A stretch of DNA of 64,000 nucleotides, from positions 1 through 64,000 of the forward strand of contig NZ_CP109788.1 of assembly GCF_025857195.1 (NCBI RefSeq). The letters run 5' to 3'. Origin of the DNA: Leisingera thetidis. Lineage in GTDB: Bacteria; Pseudomonadota; Alphaproteobacteria; Rhodobacterales; Rhodobacteraceae. The notes beneath the pieces are model-generated. The model was not told the origin of the DNA. It ran no database searches and worked only from the letters and a program-made list of their open reading frames with translations. Positions 26,226 to 35,495 of the stretch are shown here, piece after piece (the stretch's first letter is position 1; the number at the start of each line of letters is the position of its first letter). A program made the position numbers and the translations under genes.

Positions 26226-27095
26226 ATGCTAAAATCTGAACTCCGCTCCTTTCATGCCGTTGCACAGCACTCAGGATTTTCGGCTGCCTCCAAGGTTCTC
26301 AATGTCAGCCAGCCGACGCTGTCGTCACAGGTGAAAGCCCTTGAGCAAAGGTACAGTGTCGAGCTGTTCGCCCGTCTCGGGCGCAAGGTTCAACTCACCG
26401 CGGCCGGCAAGGAACTCTTCGAGATAACGTCGAGACTTAACCAGGCAGAAACGGATGCCGAGAACCTGCTGGATTCCTTCCGCGGGCTTCACAAGGGTTC
26501 TTTGAACATCGCAGCGGTTGGACCGTTTCACGCGACGAACATGATTGTCGCCTTCAAGTCCAGGCATCCCTCGATCGAAGTCGGTGTGCGCTTTGGCAAC
26601 TCGCAAAGGTGCTTTGAGCGGATCATCTCGCTTGAAGCCGACGTCGGCATCATCGCGGAAGTTCCAACTGATGCGCGTGTGGAAGTCGAACCGTACAGTC
26701 AGCACAACGTGGTCGTTTTCGTCAATTCTGAACATCCGTTCTTCAGCAGAGAGAGCATATCCCTTGACGAGTTGGACGGTCAGCCTGTCGTGCGCCGTGA
26801 AGAGGGCTCCACCACCAGGTCCGCGATTGAGGAAGAACTGAACAGGAAAGGGATAAACATCCACCCGGTCTTGGAGCTCGGAAGCCGGGAGGCCATTTGG
26901 AAGGCGGTGGAACAAGGTTTGGGAATAGGGTTCGTCGCTGATTTCGAGTTTGTGCCACATGCCAATCTTCGTGCCATCCCGATCAATGACGCTCAGGTCA
27001 AGACCGGCTACTATCTTGCCTATTTGAAAGAGAGAAAACACTCTCGGCTTATTCGCTCCTTCGCTGAAATCGCAATTGAAACAGTCGCGAGCTGA
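26226..27095 (+). CDS. LysR-family regulator of the phosphonate operon
   Basis: A 289-residue LysR-type regulator. The N-terminal helix-turn-helix (MLKSELRSFHAVAQHSGFSAASKVLNVSQPTLSSQVKALE) precedes a substrate-binding domain (GSLNIAAVGPF... VEQGLGIGFV). The ATG at 26226 matches the usual LysR start; an earlier start at 26196 would cross the operator. It is divergent from the alcohol dehydrogenase gene, so it probably activates the phosphonate genes in response to substrate. That fits use of phosphonate as a carbon source regardless of phosphate supply. The 244 bp after it show nothing recognisable. Confidence 0.92.
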   Translation: MLKSELRSFHAVAQHSGFSAASKVLNVSQPTLSSQVKALEQRYSVELFARLGRKVQLTAAGKELFEITSRLNQAETDAENLLDSFRGLHKGSLNIAAVGPFHATNMIVAFKSRHPSIEVGVRFGNSQRCFERIISLEADVGIIAEVPTDARVEVEPYSQHNVVVFVNSEHPFFSRESISLDELDGQPVVRREEGSTTRSAIEEELNRKGINIHPVLELGSREAIWKAVEQGLGIGFVADFEFVPHANLRAIPINDAQVKTGYYLAYLKERKHSRLIRSFAEIAIETVAS

Positions 27096-27339
27096 CGACG
27101 TTGCTGTGCGGCCGTTATGACCTGCCCCCCGCGAAATCCTCCACCATGATGGCGTGTCTGCCCAACCCTTGCTTTGAGCCCCGGCCTTGGACCGACATAA
27201 GCTGGATTTTTCCGGCTCTGTCCCGGTGCCCGGCAGGCGGTGCTGGCATCGCCGAGAGGGGCGGATCGCGCACACCGGTGCCGGCACCCGCATCTCCGGC
27301 GCACGTGCTGCGCGTGAGGCAGGGGCTCTGCCGAGGTCC

Positions 27340-29721
27340 TTATGTGGCGGCCACCGTCAGATCCGGATCCCGGTCCGGGTCCTCCTTGGGCTGCGCGGCG
27401 GCTGTGGAAACCTGCCGCAAATTGACATCGCGCTGCGGGAACGGGATCTCTATCCCGGCGGCTGACAGGTCCACGTAGATGCGGAACAGAAGGTCGGACT
27501 GCGTGGTCGCCATCGTGTCGACATCCTTCAGGTAACACCGCAATTCGAAATCAAGCGCGCTTTCGCCCAGTCCCCTGAACAGCACGGCAGGCGCCGGGTA
27601 GCCCAGCAGGCTGGGTTCCTCCCGCGCTGCCTGTTCCAGGATAGCCTTGGTCTTTTCCAGATCGCTTCCATAGGCGACCCCGACAGGAATAATCAGCCGC
27701 CCCATTCGCGAGGACAGTGTCATGTTCTTGACCGTTCCGCCGATGAGGTCCTGATTTGGCACGATCACATCATGCTTGTCGAACGTGCTGATCTGAGTGG
27801 AGCGTACGGCGATTTTCTTGACGATGCCGGAATGCCCCGACACCTCGATCCAGTCACCCTCGGCGATTGGCCGCTCGATCAGCAGGATGATGCCGGAAAC
27901 GAAGTTCGAGACGATGGTCTGCATGCCGAAGCCGATCCCCAGCGACAGCGCGCCTGCAACCACCGCAAGGCTCGACAGGCTCAATCCCGCGGCGGACACC
28001 GCAATCAATGCTGACAGGGTAAGGCCGGCATAGCCGATGCCGGTGACCAGCGCGTTCCGGGCCCCGGGATCCAGCCGCGTCCGCGGCAGCACGGTTTCGC
28101 GCAGGCCATGCTGAAGCCAGCGGGTGGCAACGGTCCCGAGAAAGAATACCACCAGCAGCGAAACAACCACGCCCAGCGACAGCTGAACGTCGCCGACCTG
28201 CACCCCCACGGTCACCAGCCGCCAGGCCTCGGCGACGTCGGCTGTCCGCGCGCCCCAGAAGATTGCCAGAGCAGGCATCATCGCCAATGCCAGCAATGAT
28301 CCGATAATGAAAGGCAGCAGCGGCAGCGTTGCTTCGTCCTCCTGTTCCCGGCGGCCCCTGTTCACGAAGCTATGAATGCAGCCGGTGATGAGCACATAGA
28401 GGAACAACGCGAACCCCAGCAGCGCCACCGTCATCACCATGGCGTCGGAGAGATGCCGGGCCATCGGCACGTAACCGGCGAGCACCAGCGGCACGGTAAC
28501 AATGGCCGTAGCCCGCAGCAGGAAAATCAGCAGCTTGACCAGCCCCCTGTTGGTCTCTGTCCGCTCTTTCCCATCAGATGAAAGCGAGGCTTCCGCCGCA
28601 TCCCCGGCCAGCGCGCCGTTCAGCAGGGCGGCCAGTTTCCAAAGCAGGAGCGATACCGCGGCCAGGATTGGCACGGCGATCACCGAAATGGTGGCCTGCT
28701 CCCGGATCAGCTCAAGCGCCAGCGCCTCCACCAGAAGTTCGAAGGCCTCGACGAGGCCAAGCCCCTGGCACAAACGCAGCCCGAGCAGCGCCCGGCGGTC
28801 ATCCATGCGCACCAGCCTGCGGTGCTGCGCATGAGGAGAGAACACGGTCTGCCCCAGCCAGTTCGCGACGATCATCACCAGCAGGATTTCCAGAACATAC
28901 TGGCCGGTGTAATTGGTGAACTGCGATCTGATGCCCAGGACCGGCACGATGGCAGCCAGAGCGACCGCTCCAATCGAAGGAACAAGCAGGCTGCTCAGGT
29001 TGGACAGAAGAGCCCACAGGTAGCGGCGGGCGGAGCCGGCCTCCTCGAAGCGCTGATCAAACCGGCGGCTGAGTTTCGGCCGCACAAACAGCACCAGGGC
29101 CAAGCCGGCCAGGGCCAGGCCGAGCGACAGAACGATCCGCCCCTCTTTGCTTTCCCGGAATGTATTGGTTTCAAGGCTTTGCCTCACCTCGCCCAAGGTC
29201 TCGACGCTTAGATTGCTCAGCTCTTTCCGGGCCGCCGCCAGCGTTCCTGGCCATAGAATGCTGGGGAATCTCTGGATCAGCTTGCTGGTGTCCTTGCTGC
29301 GGATCAGCTTGTCCAGCTCGCGAATGAGAAGCTCAACCTGGTTCAGGCGTTCCTGCGCCTCGCGGGCCGGCCGGTTGGCTTCTGCCAGCCGCTCAGCCAG
29401 TTCGGCCCGGCGGCTGGCAATTTCCTCCGCTTCGCTTTCGCCCTCTCCGGGGGGCGGGCCAAGCGCCTTGACCTGGGCCTCGATCGTGCGGGCCTCGACG
29501 CTGCCGGACTCGGCAATGACCGATACCTGCCGCCGCAATTCGTCCAGGTCACTGCGCAGCTCGTTCAGTGCTTCAACCGACGCGGCGCCGGTTTCAATCG
29601 CAGTCTGGGCGCGCGCGATGACACCCGCAATCCTGTCTTCGGGGACAGTGTTTTGAGCTTGAACCACGCTGGTGAGGCAGACACAGACCAGCAGCGACAC
29701 GGCCACGATAACACAACGCAT
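27340..29721 (-). CDS. MscS-family mechanosensitive channel with DUF3772-type extension
   Basis: A 793-residue membrane protein. The start at 29721 has GGAGG six bases upstream and begins a clean signal peptide (MRCVIVAVSLLVCVCL... VQAQN). A periplasmic coiled-coil-rich region (about 25-190) follows, then many transmembrane helices. The conserved MscS pore and beta domain include GFGMQTIVSNFVSGIILLIERPIAEGDWIEV. It resembles large MscS relatives such as MscK/MscM and should open under membrane tension to release solutes in osmotic downshock. It is divergent from the AraC gene at 29921. Confidence 0.9.
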   Translation of the reverse strand: MRCVIVAVSLLVCVCLTSVVQAQNTVPEDRIAGVIARAQTAIETGAASVEALNELRSDLDELRRQVSVIAESGSVEARTIEAQVKALGPPPGEGESEAEEIASRRAELAERLAEANRPAREAQERLNQVELLIRELDKLIRSKDTSKLIQRFPSILWPGTLAAARKELSNLSVETLGEVRQSLETNTFRESKEGRIVLSLGLALAGLALVLFVRPKLSRRFDQRFEEAGSARRYLWALLSNLSSLLVPSIGAVALAAIVPVLGIRSQFTNYTGQYVLEILLVMIVANWLGQTVFSPHAQHRRLVRMDDRRALLGLRLCQGLGLVEAFELLVEALALELIREQATISVIAVPILAAVSLLLWKLAALLNGALAGDAAEASLSSDGKERTETNRGLVKLLIFLLRATAIVTVPLVLAGYVPMARHLSDAMVMTVALLGFALFLYVLITGCIHSFVNRGRREQEDEATLPLLPFIIGSLLALAMMPALAIFWGARTADVAEAWRLVTVGVQVGDVQLSLGVVVSLLVVFFLGTVATRWLQHGLRETVLPRTRLDPGARNALVTGIGYAGLTLSALIAVSAAGLSLSSLAVVAGALSLGIGFGMQTIVSNFVSGIILLIERPIAEGDWIEVSGHSGIVKKIAVRSTQISTFDKHDVIVPNQDLIGGTVKNMTLSSRMGRLIIPVGVAYGSDLEKTKAILEQAAREEPSLLGYPAPAVLFRGLGESALDFELRCYLKDVDTMATTQSDLLFRIYVDLSAAGIEIPFPQRDVNLRQVSTAAAQPKEDPDRDPDLTVAAT

Positions 29722-29920
29722 CAGCTTCCTCCGGCTAATCATTCGATGGCCCCGCTTGCGGTTCCAAAAAATGACTGCAAGTCTACCCGCCGGCACGTGT
29801 GCCGCAAGCCCGGGCTGCGGAGCGACTGATTTGCGGGCTTTTCGAGCGGCCGCGCGGCTTGAAAAAATCAGCCGCAAGTCCATCCTGTCTCACAGCGGAA
29901 CGGCGGAAGGGTATGCGGCC

Positions 29921-30892
29921 ATGCTCACTTATCATCGGTCAGTTTGGGTTGAGGACGCTGACCCGAAGGGAAAGTACAGTGAGCTGACACTGCGCCCGGA
30001 AAGCAAGATCAAGATGCACGCGGGCCGGAACCGCCGCGCTGCGGTGGCGAAGACCACATCGAAAACAAGCGGAACCCGCCTTCTGGCTGTGACCTCCACC
30101 GGGCATGATATCGAAGTGGATGACGAAGGTTCGGTAACCATCATGCTGCCGCAATCCGGCGACGTTTCAGTGCAAATGCAGAACCGTCCCTTTCACGCCG
30201 GCGCTGGAGAAGGTCTGGCGTTCGGCCCAAGCCGCCGCAAGACCTCCGTCAGGGCCGCGTGCGGCAGAGAATTCGCGGCTTTCATGCTGAAAGCGCCTGT
30301 GGCGCCGCCGGATCCCGGACAGCCGCTGCCTTGTCTCCGGGGCGGGATCCCGAATTTTGGCCTCAGCGCCGACGCCGCCCGCAGCCTCTCGGATCTGATC
30401 AGATATGTCATGACCGACCTGGCTTCCCGGAACCCTGTGCTGGCGGACCCGAGGGCCGCGCAGCTGATTGATGCGCTGATTGAACAGCATCTGAAATCAG
30501 CGCTGGAGGTGAGGCCGGAGGAGCAATACCTGCCCCTGCCTGCATCGGACCCGCATTTCCGGCGTGCCGTGGATTTCATGCACGCGCACTGCTGTGAACC
30601 GCTGCAACTGGAAGATATTGCAGGCGCTTCCGGCATCAGCTGCCGGACGCTGCAACGGGTTTTCCGCCGCGCAACAGGTGGTACCGTCTGGGCCTGTCTG
30701 ACGTCTATCCGCATGAGCCAGGCCCGCAGTATGCTGATGTCCGGCATCCCCGTCAGCGTCACGGCTGCGGCGTTTGATTGTGGAATTGCGCATCTGGGAC
30801 GCTTTGCCCGCCAGTACCAAAGCGCTTACGGAGAGCTGCCGAGCCAGACACTTAAGCGTGCGAAAGACCGGGCGGGCATGCCAGGCCGGTGA
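29921..30892 (+). CDS. AraC-family transcriptional regulator
   Basis: A 323-residue regulator with an N-terminal cupin-like ligand-binding part. The C-terminal double helix-turn-helix spans about 215-320 (EPLQLEDIAGASGISCRTLQRVFRRATGG, then RSMLMSGIPVSVTAAAFDCGIAHLGRFARQYQSAYGELPS). The ATG at 29921 is preceded by GGAAGG. The frame is open upstream into the mscS leader but lacks coding character there. Neighbours are the divergent channel gene and exported-protein genes, so its target is unclear. The 234 bp downstream hold only a weak ACACC/GGTGT hairpin near 30976-30991. Confidence 0.88.
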   Translation: MLTYHRSVWVEDADPKGKYSELTLRPESKIKMHAGRNRRAAVAKTTSKTSGTRLLAVTSTGHDIEVDDEGSVTIMLPQSGDVSVQMQNRPFHAGAGEGLAFGPSRRKTSVRAACGREFAAFMLKAPVAPPDPGQPLPCLRGGIPNFGLSADAARSLSDLIRYVMTDLASRNPVLADPRAAQLIDALIEQHLKSALEVRPEEQYLPLPASDPHFRRAVDFMHAHCCEPLQLEDIAGASGISCRTLQRVFRRATGGTVWACLTSIRMSQARSMLMSGIPVSVTAAAFDCGIAHLGRFARQYQSAYGELPSQTLKRAKDRAGMPGR

Positions 30893-31126
30893 CTGCGCAA
30901 TTCGGATAGCGATTGGCCGGATTGGGATAGTTGGCTTCTTTTCAACTGGATAACATGATAACATGCATATGGGAGACACCTTTTTGGGTGTGCGCCCCAA
31001 GCAGGACAATTCGCATGCTCGTGGCCGGGTCCTTGCCAAGCTGAGTTCAGGCCATTGGTGTGTCAGATCCACGGTAGGGCTGGGCGGTTTTCATGCCGTG
31101 CGGCTTTTCATGATGGGAAGTGCCAA

Positions 31127-32107
31127 ATGCCATTGAACAAAATCATACTGATGTTTGCCCTCTGGGTGCCGTCCAGCCTTTTGTCCCAGCCGATTGAGGA
31201 ACAGCGTGTGAGTTTCGCCGCCGGAACATCCGGCGCGACGATCGAGGCGCAGATCACCGGCCGTGAAATGACCGACTACCTGCTGGGGGCCGGCCAGGGC
31301 CAGACCATGACGATCCGCTTTCAGCCGGACAACCCCTCTGCCTATTTCAACCTGATGCGCGGCGACGGCCCGGAGGCCATTCACATCGGCTCGGTTGCGG
31401 GCAACAGCTACCAGGGGGTGCTGCCAGCGTCCGGCGACTACCGCATCCGGGTGTATCTGATGCGCAATGCGGCGCGCCGGAACGAAACGGCGGATTATAC
31501 CCTGAACATCTCGATCGGCGGCAGCGCCGCCAGCCCCCAAGCCCCCGGCGCGGACTATGCTGACGGGCTCAGCGGCGGTCCGGACTGGTGGCAGGTGACC
31601 GGGCTGACGGCCGGCGATACGCTGAACGTCCGCGCCGGCCCCGGCACGTCCCATGCCGTGGTCGGCGCCCTGGCCAATGGCGACAGCGCGCGCAATCTCG
31701 GCTGCCGGATGAACGGCGAGACGAAATGGTGCCAGATCGAGGTGCCCGGCGATCAGCCCTTTGCCGGCTGGGCCGCCGGCCGCTACCTGCGCGAAGGATC
31801 AGCGCCCGGCAGCGCAAGCTCTGGAGCGGCAAGTGACGCAAGCGGCCTGATCCCCTGCGCCCTGTCGCCGGACCAGCCGATGACCACGTGCAAGTTCCGC
31901 GTCTCGCGCGGACAAGGAGGCACAGCAAGCGTCTGGGTGGCGCTTCCGGCGGGCGGCGAGCGCTATCTGGATTTCCGCGACGGCCGCCTGGTCGGCAGTG
32001 ACCCGGGCCTGTCCGTGCAGCAGGAAAAGACGGGGGATCTGAACCGCGTCCGCATCGGCGGGTCGGAACGGTACGAACTGCCGGATGCCGTTCTGTACGG
32101 CGGTTGA
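31127..32107 (+). CDS. Exported protein with bacterial SH3 domain
   Basis: A 326-residue protein with a signal peptide (MPLNKIILMFALWVPSSLLSQP). Then comes an N-terminal beta-rich domain (about 25-145, with TMTIRFQPDNPSAYFNLM), a linker, and an SH3b domain. The SH3b hallmark GDTLNVRAGPGTSHAVVGALANGD lies at about 165-190. A final beta-rich domain may be sugar- or peptidoglycan-related. SH3b domains often bind cell-wall peptides, so a periplasmic envelope role is likely. The exact function is not recognised. Confidence 0.8.
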   Translation: MPLNKIILMFALWVPSSLLSQPIEEQRVSFAAGTSGATIEAQITGREMTDYLLGAGQGQTMTIRFQPDNPSAYFNLMRGDGPEAIHIGSVAGNSYQGVLPASGDYRIRVYLMRNAARRNETADYTLNISIGGSAASPQAPGADYADGLSGGPDWWQVTGLTAGDTLNVRAGPGTSHAVVGALANGDSARNLGCRMNGETKWCQIEVPGDQPFAGWAAGRYLREGSAPGSASSGAASDASGLIPCALSPDQPMTTCKFRVSRGQGGTASVWVALPAGGERYLDFRDGRLVGSDPGLSVQQEKTGDLNRVRIGGSERYELPDAVLYGG

Positions 32108-32224
32108 GCCCGATCAAAATCGCAGAAAACAACAGACAGGAGGCGAAGCGGAAAAATCCAGCCCGGCACCGTGCAAGCGGTCAGGCTTGGCAGACAAGAT
32201 CATCAAGGGAGGAGGCCCGAACTC

Positions 32225-32506
32225 ATGAAACATGGAAAACTGAAGTCCTTGGCAGTCGCGGTTCTGATTGCCGCAGTTGCCCTGCCGGGCCCAAGCGTGG
32301 CTTTGAGCGATGAGGACAAAGCCAAACTTGTCGGCGCGCTGGTCGGGATCGCGATTGCAAAAAAGGTTGCCGAGAACCGGCAGGAAAAGAAAGCACGCGG
32401 CGAACCCTACCAGCCGGCGAATGGCGTGATGTGCCTGCCTGAAGTCCGCAAGTGCTACTGGAATAACCGCTATTCCTCGCGCTGGACCCATCATGAGTTC
32501 GACTGA
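32225..32506 (+). CDS. Small exported hypothetical protein
   Basis: A 93-residue protein with a signal peptide (MKHGKLKSLAVAVLIAAVALPGPSVALS). A short helical stretch (DEDKAKLVGALVGIAIAKKVAENRQEKK) and a C-terminal motif with two cysteines (MCLPEVRKCYWNNRYSSRW) follow. The two Cys may form a disulfide. The internal hydrophobic GALVGIAIAK resembles glycine-zipper small periplasmic proteins. Function is unknown. It lies between two other genes for exported proteins on the same strand. Confidence 0.68.
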   Translation: MKHGKLKSLAVAVLIAAVALPGPSVALSDEDKAKLVGALVGIAIAKKVAENRQEKKARGEPYQPANGVMCLPEVRKCYWNNRYSSRWTHHEFD

Positions 32507-32520
32507 CAGGAGCCTATGAC

Positions 32521-32964
32521 ATGACATATATGCATATTCCCGCAATAGCGGCCGCACTCCTCTTTTCCGCCGAAACCGCCATCGCGCAGTCCGGGCTGGA
32601 TCCTGCGGTCGAAGCGGACCTCGCGGTCACCGATTGGGTCGACCATGTTCTGGGAGACGGGTTCGACGCGCCGCATCGCAACATGCTGAAATCCGTCGCA
32701 CATCAAATGGCGGTGGCCGGGGTGTGCCCGGGTTTCAATGTGGACCAGGACAAGGCGGGGGCTGCACTTGCCACAGTGGCTGAAGGCCACAGCGAGGACG
32801 ACGAGGACTTTGAAGCGGTTCAGGCCGCTCTCCTGATGTCCTTGGGGGCTTACATCGGCTTTGGCCGCGCAGCTCATGCGATGGATCCGGATGGGTTTTG
32901 CGCTCATGCCGAAGAGGAACGGAACGGTGAAGAGGCACCGCATCTGATCTACGCCTCCAACTGA
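32521..32964 (+). CDS. Exported hypothetical protein
   Basis: A 147-residue protein with a signal peptide (MTYMHIPAIAAALLFSAETAIAQS). The mature part is helical and acidic, with two cysteines (VAGVCPGFNV and DPDGFCAHAEEE) that could pair. It starts 14 bp after the previous small gene and is probably co-transcribed with it. No family was recognised. Confidence 0.68.
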   Translation: MTYMHIPAIAAALLFSAETAIAQSGLDPAVEADLAVTDWVDHVLGDGFDAPHRNMLKSVAHQMAVAGVCPGFNVDQDKAGAALATVAEGHSEDDEDFEAVQAALLMSLGAYIGFGRAAHAMDPDGFCAHAEEERNGEEAPHLIYASN

Positions 32965-33105
32965 GATGCTGCCGCCCGGCGCCACCGCCGGGCGCAGGCC
33001 GATTTGCCAGGCAAACTGCTTGGCTTAACCCTCCGGCGGCGGTGTGCTGCCTCGTCGCCGCCCGCCGGAGATCACAAATCCAGGTGCGTCGCCAGGGAGT
33101 CTGCC

Positions 33106-35175
33106 TTGCGTTTTTTCCGCCCTTTGTCTGCAACCGCTGTATCTGCTCTGCTCGCTGCTGGCGCGGCTGCGCAGGAAGCCGGCTTGCCCGAGCCCGGCCC
33201 GGATGACCTGGTGTTTTCAGTCGAGAACATGGACCTGAGCACCGCCCCTGCAGAAGATTTCTACCGTTACACATCGGGGGGCTGGCTTGACCGGGTGGAG
33301 CGGCCCTCGAAATTCGCAGGCTTTGGTGTCTTCACGATCATGACCGACAGGCTCACCAAGCAGGTTGCGGCAATGGCGGCTGAAGCGGGGCAAATGGCGG
33401 CAGAGGCGCCGAAGGGGTCGCCCACCCAGCTGGTTGGCGATTTCTACAACGCCTTCATGAACGTTGAAGCGATAGACGCGGCCGGCATCGAACCCATCCG
33501 CGGCCTGCTGGATGATGTCGAGAACGTTGCAACCTTTGAAGAACTGACGGTCATCATGGCGCAGCAAGCCGCCATCGCCGGGCCTGGTATCTTTGCCATG
33601 TTCGGCCCGTCGCAGGACCCGGCTGACGGCACCAGGCATGCCATGTTTGCTGTCGGCCCGTCTTTTGGTCTCGACCGGCACTTTCAGGAGGCGCTGCGGG
33701 GCGCTGAGGACAGCGCTGCGCTGATCGCCTACCGGACCTTCATCAATGACCTGCTGCTGGCAGCCGGATACGCCCAGGAGGAAGCGTCGCGGGTCGCGGA
33801 CCTGTCGCTGGGGATCGAACGCAGAATTTACAGCTCCTTCCTGACCCCGGCCGAGGCCAAGGATCCTGCCAACAAATACAACAGACTGCCCTACGACGAG
33901 GTGAAGGCACTGGCGCCGGAGCTGGACCTCGACGCTTACCTGAGCACAATCGGCTTTGACAAGCCGGACTGGTTCTACATGTATGAGCCGCGGGTTCTGC
34001 CGATGCTGTCCGAGGTTTGGCGCACCACCCCGATCGAGGATCTGAAGGACTATGCCGCATACCGGATTATCGAGAATTTCGCCCCCTTCCTGGCAAGCGG
34101 TCTGCACGAACCGGCCCTGAGTCTCAACGAAGCGCTGCTTGGCGCGCGGTACGATCCGCCGCGGCAGGAACGTGTCTACCAGCTGCTGCTGAAAAACCTT
34201 GGCCACCCCGCCAGCCAGCTTTTCGTCGAAAGATACTACTCAGATGAAACCAAGGCCGAGATTCTCGACATGATCGAGCGCATCAAGGCCGTCTTCCACA
34301 CACGGATCGAAAACAGCGACTGGCTGTCGGAACCGACGCGCGTGGCGGCTTTGGAAAAGGTCGATAAGTTCTACTACAAGGCGGGCTATCCGGACACCTG
34401 GATCGACTACAGCAGCGTCGATATCGGCGCTGACCCGGTTGCCAACATGATCGCGCTTGGCCGTTTTGACATGCAGCGCCAACTGGACAAGTTGACCCGG
34501 CCGCCCGAGCACGATGAGTTCAGCGGTGAATCGACCCTGCCGATCGCGATGAATGCGGCCTACACGCCGACGATAAACGGGTTTGAAGTCACCGCTGCCA
34601 TCACCCAGCCGCCGGCTTATTCTTCGGATATGGACGCGCCGCTGAAATTCTGCCGGATGGGGGCGGTCATTGGCCATGAGATGACCCACGGCTTCGACTT
34701 TACCGGCCGGAATTACGATGCCAACGGCAATCTTCGTGACTGGTGGACACCGGAAGATACCGAAGCCTTCATCGCCGAAGCAAAGAAGCTGATCGATCAG
34801 GCAAATGCCTATGAGGTCCTTCCCGGCGTCTTCATCAACGGTCAGCTGGGCGTCGGGGAAAACATGGCCGACGTCGGCGGCATCACATTCGCCTACGAGG
34901 CGCTTATGCAGTATCTCGAAGACCATCCCGAGCAGAATACCGAGATTGACGGCTTGACGCCGGCTCAGCGGTGTTTTGCGGCCTGGTCCCAGCTCTGGAC
35001 AATGAAGGCAACCGATACCTATCTCAGGACAATCACGCTGAATGACGGGCACGCGCCGGATTTCTACCGGTCGGTTGCCGCTCTGCAGCACGTAGATGCC
35101 TGGTACGATGCCTTCGGTATCGAAGAGGGAGATCCGATGTGGCTGGCTCCCGGCAAACGGTCGCGCGCTTGGTAG
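33106..35175 (+). CDS. M13-family zinc metallopeptidase (neprilysin/PepO-like)
   Basis: A 689-residue exported endopeptidase. A TTG start at 33106, with GGGAG upstream, begins a clean signal peptide (LRFFRPLSATAVSALLAAGAAAQ). The zinc site is HEMTH in VIGHEMTHGFDF, with the third ligand in ENMADVGG. The substrate-binding motif is NAAYTP, a variant of NAYY. The usual C-terminal Cys before the last Trp is replaced (RSRAW). The family degrades peptides in the periplasm or outside the cell. No partner genes define the substrate. Confidence 0.9.
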   Translation: MRFFRPLSATAVSALLAAGAAAQEAGLPEPGPDDLVFSVENMDLSTAPAEDFYRYTSGGWLDRVERPSKFAGFGVFTIMTDRLTKQVAAMAAEAGQMAAEAPKGSPTQLVGDFYNAFMNVEAIDAAGIEPIRGLLDDVENVATFEELTVIMAQQAAIAGPGIFAMFGPSQDPADGTRHAMFAVGPSFGLDRHFQEALRGAEDSAALIAYRTFINDLLLAAGYAQEEASRVADLSLGIERRIYSSFLTPAEAKDPANKYNRLPYDEVKALAPELDLDAYLSTIGFDKPDWFYMYEPRVLPMLSEVWRTTPIEDLKDYAAYRIIENFAPFLASGLHEPALSLNEALLGARYDPPRQERVYQLLLKNLGHPASQLFVERYYSDETKAEILDMIERIKAVFHTRIENSDWLSEPTRVAALEKVDKFYYKAGYPDTWIDYSSVDIGADPVANMIALGRFDMQRQLDKLTRPPEHDEFSGESTLPIAMNAAYTPTINGFEVTAAITQPPAYSSDMDAPLKFCRMGAVIGHEMTHGFDFTGRNYDANGNLRDWWTPEDTEAFIAEAKKLIDQANAYEVLPGVFINGQLGVGENMADVGGITFAYEALMQYLEDHPEQNTEIDGLTPAQRCFAAWSQLWTMKATDTYLRTITLNDGHAPDFYRSVAALQHVDAWYDAFGIEEGDPMWLAPGKRSRAW

Positions 35176-35495
35176 GCAAATCGAAAGGTGGCTGGACGAT
35201 GCTGGCCAAGGGCGGGATTTCGTAAAGGAAAATTTCCTTGGCCTCGCACCGGAAAAACAGCATTCCCGCTTCGGGCGTCTCTGGCCCGCTATTCCGCAAG
35301 TGCAACAAAGGCCGGTCTGTACTCGATCCGAACCGTTGCACGTTTCCCGGAGATGGAAATTGTACCGGGTTGGAGACCACAGGCATCTGCAAAGGGTGAC
35401 AGGGCAAGGAAGTAACGGGAAGCGTCCTGCAGGCCTTTGGCCGCCCCCAAGGCTATCCTGCTGCAGTAGAACTAGCCGGGCTGCAGGATGCGGAC
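35176..35495. other. Gene-free interval between convergent genes
   Basis: About 320 bp without a credible gene. The only structure seen is ATCCTGC...GCAGGAT near 35455-35485, a possible weak shared 3'-end hairpin between the peptidase gene and the DsbA-fold gene. Short ORFs on both strands have no coding signature. Confidence 0.5.

Noticed and set aside
27020..27538. Minus-strand frame filling the gap after the LysR gene
   Set aside because: No start context or recognisable family; composition unlike the neighbouring genes.
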